From NCBI GenBank assembly GCA_022448085.1, contig JAKUTH010000024.1:1-39039 (forward strand): DNA of 39,039 bases, written 5' to 3'. Positions 33,065 to 39,039 of the stretch are shown here, one piece after another (the first letter of the stretch is position 1; each line of letters starts with the position of its first letter). The position numbers and the translations under genes were made by a program. This DNA is from Pseudomonadales bacterium (GTDB taxonomy: Bacteria > Pseudomonadota > Gammaproteobacteria > Pseudomonadales > Azotimanducaceae). A model generated the notes under the pieces. That model did no database searches. It was not told where the DNA came from and saw only the letters and a list, made by a program, of their open reading frames with translations.

Positions 33065-33097
33065 TTTAGCAAGCGCGGGACCGTTTTAGCAAGCGCG
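33065..33097. repeat. Two direct repeats TTTAGCAAGCGCG, 20 bp apart (candidate operator)
   Basis: Identical 13-base copies lie at 33065-33077 and 33085-33097, with a repeat period of 20 bp, close to two helical turns. They sit in the 175-bp divergent region between the HMG-lyase-like gene (-, start 33030) and the flavin monooxygenase gene (+, start 33206), 35-67 bp upstream of the former. Same-face spacing fits binding of a regulator to both copies. Confidence 0.5.
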
Positions 33098-33205
33098 TGG
33101 CGCGAAGCGTATACAAACGGGTAGGGTACAGTCGGAATCGAGTTCGATATGCTCGCTGGACGTTTGATTTGATAGATTCGAGCGAGAATTACTCCGGGAG
33201 GTGTC

Positions 33206-34354
33206 GTGAACGCAGTCGATATCATGATACGTAAAGCCGAATCGATGGCGAAGGTACTCGAGACTCGTGCGTTGGTCGCCGAACGCAACGGAAAACTTCC
33301 TGAAGAGACGGTGCGTGAACTCTCGGCTGAAGGGTTGTTTAGTTTGGTGAAGCCGGCTGCGCATGGTGGCAAGGAGCTAAACGCGGCGGCCGTATTAAAG
33401 GTATGTTCGGCGTTAGGGAAAGGATGTGCCTCAACCGCCTGGGTCGGATGCGTTTATAACGTTCATCACTGGGTGGCGGCGATGTATCCCGAGCAGGCAC
33501 AGGGGGAGTACTTCGGACAAGACGACGTGCTGTCTTCGGCGTCGTTTGCTCCTTCCGGGACAGCGACCGCCACTGAGGGTGGTTTTTGTGCGACCGGGTG
33601 CTGGTCTTTTGCTTCGGGCGTCGATTATGCCGATTGGTGTTTTTTGACCACGCTAGTTAGTGAGCCGCACGACGGCGATCCTACGGGACCATATTTTTTG
33701 ATGGTTCCTGCGGCCGACTATCAGATTGACCATGACTCATGGCAGGTGTCAGGGCTTCGAGCCACGGGTAGCAAAGACGTTGTTCTCGATGAAACGTTCG
33801 TGCCGATGCATCGGGCTTGTTTCTTGCCGTCTCTTTTGTCGGGAAATAGTCCGGGCTCAAAAATTCATCGAGGTTCTCTCTTCCACGTACCAGGGCATCC
33901 GTTCCTGGTCGCTGTATTAGCCACACCGGTCCTTGGAGCGGTTCAGCGGGGCGTCGAGTTGTTTCGTGACCGAATTGTTGAGCGGCGTTTCTCGCTCACC
34001 GGCCAACGGCAAGCTGAGCAACCGGCTGCAAAAGTGGCACTAGCCGAAGCCGATGCCTGCGTGACGGCTGCCCAAGCGCTTTTGGAGAACACATTTATTG
34101 CCATCGAAAAGCTTGTCCCCGAGGCGTCACGGGTACAACAAGCGCGGATTCCGCGCGATACGGCGTTTGCAATGCAACTACTGGTCCGGGCGATTGATAT
34201 AGTGTTCGAGAATGTTGGCGGTGCGGCGTTGCAAGAATCCAACCCGATCCAGCGGATATGGCGGGATGTCCATGCAGCCAACGCACATGCCGCGGTCAAT
34301 TGGAACACGCAAGCACTTGCCTGGGGTGAGCTTAGTCTAGACGATGTGAATTAA
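33206..34354 (+). CDS. Acyl-CoA-dehydrogenase-fold flavin monooxygenase (HsaA/group D type)
   Basis: A 382-residue protein with the ACAD fold. Its sequence pattern is that of the flavin-dependent monooxygenases HsaA, DszC and HpaB-like oxygenases rather than dehydrogenases. Landmarks are FSLVKPAAHGGKEL, SALGKGCASTAWVGCVYNVHHW, WSFASGVDYADWCFL, SGLRATGSKDVVLDETFVP and the C-terminal VFENVGGAALQESNPIQRIWRD. Such enzymes take reduced FMN from a separate reductase and hydroxylate phenols or oxidise thiols and amines. No small flavin reductase gene is adjacent. GTG 33206 is preceded by CGGGAGG. Two amidohydrolase genes follow on the same strand, compatible with ring hydroxylation followed by later decarboxylation or hydrolysis. 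Confidence 0.85.
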   Translation: MNAVDIMIRKAESMAKVLETRALVAERNGKLPEETVRELSAEGLFSLVKPAAHGGKELNAAAVLKVCSALGKGCASTAWVGCVYNVHHWVAAMYPEQAQGEYFGQDDVLSSASFAPSGTATATEGGFCATGCWSFASGVDYADWCFLTTLVSEPHDGDPTGPYFLMVPAADYQIDHDSWQVSGLRATGSKDVVLDETFVPMHRACFLPSLLSGNSPGSKIHRGSLFHVPGHPFLVAVLATPVLGAVQRGVELFRDRIVERRFSLTGQRQAEQPAAKVALAEADACVTAAQALLENTFIAIEKLVPEASRVQQARIPRDTAFAMQLLVRAIDIVFENVGGAALQESNPIQRIWRDVHAANAHAAVNWNTQALAWGELSLDDVN

Positions 34355-34395
34355 TTGGCGCGGATTGTTTTTACACATTCAAAAGGGGGCGTGCG

Positions 34396-35556
34396 ATGAC
34401 GATGGAGGGAAATGGGAATTCGATTGGGCCGCTCATTGATGCGGATGGACATGTACTCGAACCGGCTGATACCTGGCAGAAGTACATAGACCCTAAATTT
34501 CAAGACCGCGCGATTCGGATCGAGTTAGATGCAGATGGCCGTGAACGTTTACTGTTCGATAACAAACCCTTCGAATTTTTGAAAGGCAATCTTGGTGGGC
34601 TTGGAGGAATTGATCTCGAGAAAGGAGGACTTGGCGTCCAGACGGGCGACTATACCTATGCCGAAGGATCGCCCCCTGGTGGATACGACCCGGCGGCGCG
34701 CATTGAGGTGTTGGACCAAGAAGGGATCGACCGGGTGCTCTTATACCCAACCATCGGTATTTGTTGGGAGGGCAACGTTTCGGACCCTTCGCTAGCGACG
34801 GCGTATACGCAGGCGTACAACCGGTGGATTGTTGATTTTTGCAGTCATGATCCTCATCGACTGTACCCTATCGCACATATTTCCCTTATCGACCCGGAAG
34901 GGGCCGTTGAAGAAGTCGTCCGCGCGAGAAAAGCTGGGTGCGTGGGGGTCTATCTGTCGCCCGACCTTGAGGCCAGGGGCGGCAAAGCGTTCATCGATCC
35001 AGCATTCGATCTTTTTTGGAGTACCGTTCAGGATCTTGATATGCCCGTAGGGTTTCATGTCGTTGTTCGTGACAACCCCGCGTTCTCTCGATTCTCGACA
35101 CCCGGTACGCCGGGAGATGGACTATTTTTCTTCGCGTTTTTAGCGATCGATGTAATGGCTGCTTTTACGTCCATGATCTCGTCGGGGATTCTGGAGAAAT
35201 ATCCTCGACTGAAATGTTCCGTATTAGAGGCTGGTGGAAACTGGATTTCGGCCTGGCTGGATCGGATGGACCACAAGTATGAAGTCATGTCTTCTGTCGT
35301 GCCGTTGTCGATGAAACCGAGTGAGTATTTTTTCCGACAGTGCCTGATCGCGATGGACCCTGACGAAGGGATGAACGCTGAGGTCATCGATCACATCGGA
35401 GCCGATTATGTGATCTGGGCTTCGGACTACCCTCACATTGATGCATCGTACGGGGTGGCGAAAGAAATGATTGAAAGCGTTCAATCGCTGTCACTCGATG
35501 CTCAGCGGAAAGTCCTAGGGGGTAATGCTATACGTTTCTATGGACTTCCTGATTGA
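34396..35556 (+). CDS. Amidohydrolase-family protein (ACMSD-like, amidohydrolase 2)
   Basis: A 386-residue metal-dependent TIM-barrel hydrolase/decarboxylase. The N-terminal IDADGHVLEPADTW carries Asp and His of the first metal motif. FHVVVRDNPAF supplies the mid-barrel His. The C-terminal IWASDYPHIDASYG has the conserved Asp. It is a paralogue, by motif order, of the protein encoded at 231-1382. ATG 34396 is 41 bp after the flavin monooxygenase, with AAAAGGGGG before it. The next gene overlaps its stop (TTGA), so this pair is translationally coupled. The likely reaction is non-oxidative decarboxylation or hydrolysis of a small cyclic acid; the exact substrate is not visible. Confidence 0.87.
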   Translation: MTMEGNGNSIGPLIDADGHVLEPADTWQKYIDPKFQDRAIRIELDADGRERLLFDNKPFEFLKGNLGGLGGIDLEKGGLGVQTGDYTYAEGSPPGGYDPAARIEVLDQEGIDRVLLYPTIGICWEGNVSDPSLATAYTQAYNRWIVDFCSHDPHRLYPIAHISLIDPEGAVEEVVRARKAGCVGVYLSPDLEARGGKAFIDPAFDLFWSTVQDLDMPVGFHVVVRDNPAFSRFSTPGTPGDGLFFFAFLAIDVMAAFTSMISSGILEKYPRLKCSVLEAGGNWISAWLDRMDHKYEVMSSVVPLSMKPSEYFFRQCLIAMDPDEGMNAEVIDHIGADYVIWASDYPHIDASYGVAKEMIESVQSLSLDAQRKVLGGNAIRFYGLPD

Positions 35557-36575
35557 CCACGCTTGGTTACGGTAAAGGAGAGCGACACGAAAGTTGGCTG
35601 GGCCTTCTCGAGGAGGACATCATTGAGCCCGACCTGCCCATTATTGATCCCCACCATCACCTTTGGCATCGCCCGGACAGTACGTACCTGCTACCCGAAC
35701 TGGTAGCAGACGTAACATCAGGTCACCGCGTAACTGCTACGGTATTTGCCGAATGTCGGTCGATGTATCGGGCGTTCGGGCCCGAGCATCTAAAACCTGT
35801 CGGCGAGACCGAGTTCGTTGTGGGAATCGCAGCAATGAGCGCCAGTGGTATATATGGCGACGCAAAATTATGTGGCGTTTTTTTTGGTGGCGTGGACTTT
35901 CTGGCCGAAGATGGAATCGGAAGAACCATAGAGGCGCATACCTTACGAGGAGGTGGCAGATTTCGAGGGGTACGACTGTCGTGTGGGTGGGATGCGGATC
36001 CCAGAATCCCGAACATTACACCGAACGGGGGCTTACTGGCCGATTCGAGGGTGCTAAATGGAATCCGTTTACTGGCGTCGCGGGGCTTGTCCTTGGACGT
36101 TTGGTTATACCACACGCAGCTTCTAGAACTGGCTACGTTATTGGATGAGTGTCCGGGTATCGTGGTTGTTCTCGACCATGTTGGTTCGCCCATCTTAGGA
36201 GGTGGTTACAAAGACAAGCACGATGAAGTTTTCGCGGACTGGCGAAAATCCTTGGCGGAAGTTGCCAAGCGACCCAACGTATTTGTTAAGTTGGGCGCGT
36301 TACCGATTCGGAGGCCGATCGAAGCATCGTCGAGATCAAAACCGCCTAGCTCCGTCGATGTTGCCGAAAGCTGGCGACCTTGGATCGAAACGTGCATCGA
36401 ACTTTTCGGCCCGTCACGGTGTATGTTCGAAAGCAACTTCCCGGTCCAAAAGAACTGGTGCAGTTATGCTGTGGTATGGAATGCATTCAAACGCCTAACG
36501 ACGGCTATGAGCCCGGACGAAAAACTGGATCTATTTCAAGGAACGGCGTGTCGAGCCTATCGAATTTTGGAGTAA
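35553..36575 (+). CDS. Amidohydrolase-family protein (COG3618/lactonase-like TIM barrel)
   Basis: A 340-residue amidohydrolase_2 protein of the COG3618 branch, which includes 2-pyrone-4,6-dicarboxylate hydrolase and L-fucono-lactonases. It has the HxH motif in IIDPHHHLWHRPDS near residue 30, the mid-barrel segment FRGVRLSCGWD, the His-bearing strand LDVWLYHTQLLEL, VVVLDHVGSP, and the late CMFESNFPV with a conserved position after FxSNFP. Start is TTG 35553, overlapping the upstream stop as TTGA. No ATG lies nearby, and the first residues match no other start. It likely opens a lactone made by the preceding steps. Function is inferred from family and context only. Confidence 0.86.
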   Translation: MTTLGYGKGERHESWLGLLEEDIIEPDLPIIDPHHHLWHRPDSTYLLPELVADVTSGHRVTATVFAECRSMYRAFGPEHLKPVGETEFVVGIAAMSASGIYGDAKLCGVFFGGVDFLAEDGIGRTIEAHTLRGGGRFRGVRLSCGWDADPRIPNITPNGGLLADSRVLNGIRLLASRGLSLDVWLYHTQLLELATLLDECPGIVVVLDHVGSPILGGGYKDKHDEVFADWRKSLAEVAKRPNVFVKLGALPIRRPIEASSRSKPPSSVDVAESWRPWIETCIELFGPSRCMFESNFPVQKNWCSYAVVWNAFKRLTTAMSPDEKLDLFQGTACRAYRILE

Positions 36576-36578
36576 CCG

Positions 36579-37391
36579 TTGATCGACGATAGTCACCACA
36601 AGCATAACTTTCATACCCACACGTTTCGGTGCAAGCACGCGAAAGGAGATGTTGACGATTATTGTCGGCGGGCGCTTGAACTTGGAATGGAGACGCTTGG
36701 TTTTTCTGATCACACGGCATTGCCTGACGACCGTTGGCTTGTGGCTCGGATGCCGTACGCAGAACTCGATAATTATGTTGCAGCCATTGACCGCGGTCGT
36801 GTCGACTTTCCAAAACTCAAAATATTAAAAGGCATGGAGTGCGAATACGTGCCCGCATTTAGAGCCTTTTACTCAGATGAGCTGATTGGTCAATACGGGT
36901 TCGAATTTCTCGTGGGAGCGTCACATTTCTTCCTTGCTGACGGAGAATGGGTGGGCACGTATGGTGGAACGACCGACGCTGCTAGTCTTCGAGCCTACGC
37001 GGACTACACAGTCGACATGATGCGCTCAGGATTGTTCGATTTCATCGCACATCCCGACCTTTTTGGTAACTGTTATGCAACATGGGATGCCGACACGGCC
37101 GCGTGCTCAAGAGACATTTTGGAGGCAGCACGCGATCTTGATGTAGGCATGGAGATCAATGCCCTCGGTATGCGCAAGCAGGCACGCCAGAAGGCCGAAG
37201 ATCCGTTCCCGTTGTACCCGTGGAGACCTTTTTGGGAACTCGCAGCGGAGGTTGATGCCCCAGTGATCGTCAATTCTGATGCACATCGCCCGGAGGATTT
37301 GCAGGGATTGACGGGCCAAGCGTATGGGTTACGCGAAGAATTAAAATTGAGAGAAATGGATATCGAAGCGTTGTGCGCGCGCGGACATTGA
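36579..37391 (+). CDS. PHP-domain phosphatase (histidinol-phosphatase-like)
   Basis: A 270-residue polymerase-and-histidinol-phosphatase (PHP) protein. It has HNFHTHTFRCKHAKGDVDD with the first two His ligands, GFSDHTALPDD, LKGMECEYVP, VGASHFF, DFIAHPDLFG and VIVNSDAHRPEDL, a full set of PHP metal motifs for a trinuclear site. It resembles HisK-type histidinol phosphatases, but there are no his genes nearby, so it may act on another phosphate ester. TTG 36579 follows GGAG at good spacing, 3 bases after the amidohydrolase stop. The first in-frame ATG comes only 30 codons later, after the metal-binding HTHT motif, so the TTG start is required. Confidence 0.87.
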   Translation: MIDDSHHKHNFHTHTFRCKHAKGDVDDYCRRALELGMETLGFSDHTALPDDRWLVARMPYAELDNYVAAIDRGRVDFPKLKILKGMECEYVPAFRAFYSDELIGQYGFEFLVGASHFFLADGEWVGTYGGTTDAASLRAYADYTVDMMRSGLFDFIAHPDLFGNCYATWDADTAACSRDILEAARDLDVGMEINALGMRKQARQKAEDPFPLYPWRPFWELAAEVDAPVIVNSDAHRPEDLQGLTGQAYGLREELKLREMDIEALCARGH

Positions 37392-37437
37392 TCGACGTGT
37401 GTCGCGATCGTAAGAATACAAACCTAGGAGCTGCCGC

Positions 37438-38232
37438 ATGCAAATAGAACAGATTTGGACCGGGAACGCTTACCGCAATTTCAATTATGTGTTGGCCTGC
37501 GATGACACTGGAGAAGCGCTTGCCATCGACCCTCTGGATCACGAGAAATGCCTTGCGAGGGCGCGTGATCGTGGATGGGAGATTACCCAGATTCTCAACA
37601 CGCACGAGCATGGCGATCATACTGGCGGCAACGCGGCAATGGTCGATGCGACAGGCGCTAAGGTCCTCGCGCATCAGAATGCTGGATCGAAAATTGACGG
37701 CATGGATGTCGGGTTGGAAGCCGGGGACGTCGTGAAAATCGGGCGCAGCGTTGAGCTTGTCGCGCTCGATACGCCGGGACACACCATGAGTCATATCTGC
37801 CTATTGGCGCAAACCGATACACCGGCGCTATTTTCCGGCGACACCTTATTTAATGCGGGTGCGGGAAATTGCCATGGTGGAGGTCACCCCGAAGAGCTTT
37901 ATGAAACGTTTGTGTCACAACTAGATCGGTTGCCGGCGAACACGGAGATTTATCCGGGCCATGACTACATCACGAATAATCTGGCTTTTACGCTGGACCG
38001 TGAACCGGACAATCAGGCGGCTTCGCGGCTGCTCGAAGAACTCGAAGGATCCTACGATCCAGCGAAACCCCTAGTAACTTCGCTTGAACTCGAACGTGAC
38101 ATCAATACGTTTTTTCGCCTAACAAGTCCTACGGTTATTGAACAACTCCGGGAGGCGTTCTCCGATTTACCCGAGCGACCGTCACCGAAAGAGGTATTTC
38201 TTAAACTGAGAGAATTGAGGAATAGTTGGTAG
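37438..38232 (+). CDS. gloB: Hydroxyacylglutathione hydrolase (glyoxalase II)-type metallo-beta-lactamase-fold protein
   Basis: A 264-residue glyoxalase II-type hydrolase. The binuclear metal motif THEHGDHTGG is near residue 57, followed by LDTPGHTMSHICLL with the third His, LFSGDTLFNAG with the bridging Asp, and YPGHDYITNN with the last His. The C-terminal HAGH_C-like helices (DINTFFRLTSPTVIEQLRE) are present. It hydrolyses S-D-lactoylglutathione to lactate and glutathione, the second step of methylglyoxal detoxification. ATG 37438 has AGGAG. It is 46 bp after the PHP gene. Its presence agrees with a glutathione-using organism, as does the GST at 31237. Confidence 0.92.
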   Translation: MQIEQIWTGNAYRNFNYVLACDDTGEALAIDPLDHEKCLARARDRGWEITQILNTHEHGDHTGGNAAMVDATGAKVLAHQNAGSKIDGMDVGLEAGDVVKIGRSVELVALDTPGHTMSHICLLAQTDTPALFSGDTLFNAGAGNCHGGGHPEELYETFVSQLDRLPANTEIYPGHDYITNNLAFTLDREPDNQAASRLLEELEGSYDPAKPLVTSLELERDINTFFRLTSPTVIEQLREAFSDLPERPSPKEVFLKLRELRNSW

Positions 38233-38256
38233 AGCAACTACAACACCGGATGATTT

Positions 38257-38340
38257 ATGCCTCGTAAATTTTACGATCAGTGCGCAGAGTTATTAAAAAT
38301 GGCGATTCGGTACGTGGAACAAGGCGGTTCGAATGAATAA
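38257..38340 (+). CDS. Possible 27-codon upstream ORF overlapping the yceI start
   Basis: ATG 38257 opens a 27-residue frame beginning MPRKFYDQCAELL and ending at TAA 38338-38340, 8 bases into the yceI gene (start 38333) in another frame. It has only a weak GGAT site. It contains a perfect palindrome. It could be a leader peptide coupled to yceI or chance. Confidence 0.2.
   Translation: MPRKFYDQCAELLKMAIRYVEQGGSNE
38262..38276. promoter_or_regulatory. Perfect 15-bp palindrome TCGTAAATTTTACGA upstream of yceI
   Basis: TCGTAAA and TTTACGA flank a single central T. It lies 56 bp before the YceI ATG, in the 100-bp gap after gloB, and could be a repressor or activator site. I do not recognise the regulator. 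Confidence 0.4.
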
Positions 38341-38911
38341 AGCTATCGCTATGACCTTGATGTTGGCGTGGCCAGCAGGATTACAAGCGGAGTCTTGGGT
38401 CCTCGACAACGAATCCTCCCACTTGAACTTTGTGACCGTCAAAGCTGGAGATTTAGCCGAAGTCCATCGGTTCAGAACATTATCTGGGGAAGTCTCGGTC
38501 GATGGCACCGCAGAAATTTCCATTGACCTTGCCAGCGTGGATACGCTCATACCGATTCGCGATGAACGGATGCGCGAACATCTTTTCCAAACCATTCAGT
38601 TTCCGAAAGCAATTGTGTCGCTCCAGTTCGATCCAGAACAGATCACGTCGATCGCCGAAGGGTCCAGCGAAACGTTATCACTCGACGGTGAACTGACCAT
38701 GATGAACCACCGAATCCCCGTTCGTACGGATGCGCTTGTCGTGCGGCTGACGCCGACACGGGTGCTCGTTGTTAGCCGTAAGCCGGTAGTCGTCCACGCG
38801 GCGAGTTTACGATTGGTGGAAGGCATCGAAAAGCTGCGTGAAATAGCCAGCTTACCTAGTATCAGCAAGGCTGTGACGGTCAATTTCGCCCTTTCTTTCG
38901 TAATGCTATAA
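38333..38911 (+). CDS. YceI-family periplasmic lipid-binding protein
   Basis: A 192-residue secreted protein. Residues 1-19 (MNKAIAMTLMLAWPAGLQA) form a short signal peptide with likely cleavage after Ala19. The mature part matches YceI: SWVLDNESSHLNFVTVKAGD, then HRFRTLSGEVSVDG, then DLASVDTLIPIRDERMREHL and IQFPKAIVSLQF. YceI proteins are beta-barrel lipocalin-like carriers of polyisoprenoid or fatty-acyl lipids in the periplasm. ATG 38333 sits 100 bp after gloB. In the same gap are the palindrome and the small reading frame noted separately. The lipid carried is unknown, although isoprenoid binding is known for the family. Confidence 0.92.
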   Translation: MNKAIAMTLMLAWPAGLQAESWVLDNESSHLNFVTVKAGDLAEVHRFRTLSGEVSVDGTAEISIDLASVDTLIPIRDERMREHLFQTIQFPKAIVSLQFDPEQITSIAEGSSETLSLDGELTMMNHRIPVRTDALVVRLTPTRVLVVSRKPVVVHAASLRLVEGIEKLREIASLPSISKAVTVNFALSFVML

Positions 38912-38927
38912 CGAAATTTCCGGGCGT

Positions 38928-39039
38928 TTAGAGCAATTCCTCGGCTAGAAACCTGAGCGTGTCCATGTCTCGCGTTCCGACATTCAATTGGGTGACTGGA
39001 CTATCTTTCCATGCTTCAAGCCGCTCTCGTATGCGTTCT
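38928..39039 (-). CDS. LLM-class flavin-dependent oxidoreductase, C-terminal end (runs off the window edge)
   Basis: The last 36 codons of a minus-strand gene end with TAA at 38930-38928. The readable tail is ERIRERLEAWKDSPVTQL, then NVGTRDMDTLRFLAEELL. This end is typical of bacterial luciferase-like (LLM) oxidoreductases, including F420-type members. It is convergent with yceI, with only 16 bases between stops. Confidence 0.6.
   Translation of the reverse strand, partial: ERIRERLEAWKDSPVTQLNVGTRDMDTLRFLAEELL

Noticed and set aside
1-39039. CRISPR arrays, tRNAs, rRNAs, insertion sequences, prophage or toxin-antitoxin genes
   Set aside because: I looked for spaced repeats, cloverleaf-like segments, transposase motifs and small paired ORFs and saw none that stood up.

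Overview
The window reads as chromosomal DNA of an aerobic, Gram-negative, free-living heterotroph with moderate GC content. The evidence is densely packed catabolic operons, good Shine-Dalgarno sites, a secreted YceI protein and a glyoxalase II. Many individual genes look proteobacterial. The leucyl-tRNA synthetase has a signature more usual outside Proteobacteria, so I do not name a phylum. I see no rRNA, tRNA, CRISPR array, insertion sequence or phage gene. Start codons are often GTG or TTG.

Layout. 1-152 (-): 5' end of a VOC/glyoxalase gene. 231-5372 (+): ACMSD-like amidohydrolase, tandem-fused CaiB/BaiF CoA-transferase, TPR protein, and a pair of MaoC-type proteins. 5623-6438 (+): SDR. 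6407-12605 (-): D-aminoacylase-like amidohydrolase, aldo/keto reductase, Mre11/SbcD-like phosphoesterase and two acyl-CoA dehydrogenases. 12959-15999 (+): EamA transporter, cyclase-family hydrolase and APH-type kinase. 16114-16467 (-): ArsC. 16580-19811 (+): P450 (CYP153-like), luciferase-like monooxygenase and class I aldolase. 19851-20648 (-): SDR. 20837-23781 (+): DUF35 OB-fold protein and leuS. 23842-33030 (-): HMG-CoA-lyase-like protein, GST, biotin-dependent acyl-CoA carboxylase (two subunits), enoyl-CoA hydratase, nitronate monooxygenase and a ThDP enzyme. 33206-38911 (+): flavin monooxygenase, two amidohydrolases, PHP phosphatase, glyoxalase II and YceI. 38928-39039 (-): 3' end of an LLM oxidoreductase.

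Most genes fit breakdown of branched, alicyclic or aromatic acids through CoA thioesters: CoA transfer, dehydrogenation, hydration, carboxylation and HMG-type cleavage, preceded by P450 or flavin hydroxylation and amidohydrolase-type decarboxylation or hydrolysis. The actual substrate cannot be read from the sequence.

The most notable signal is the arsC gene at 16114-16467 (-). Its reading frame carries an in-frame TGA exactly where ArsC proteins have their catalytic Cys12 (YHNPG-TGA-GKSR). The next 40 bases form a hairpin with bacterial SECIS geometry: a 7-bp perfect stem and a 6-nt loop with G at position 2, starting 20 nt after the TGA. I interpret this as a selenocysteine-containing ArsC that simple ORF calling truncates to a product lacking its active site.
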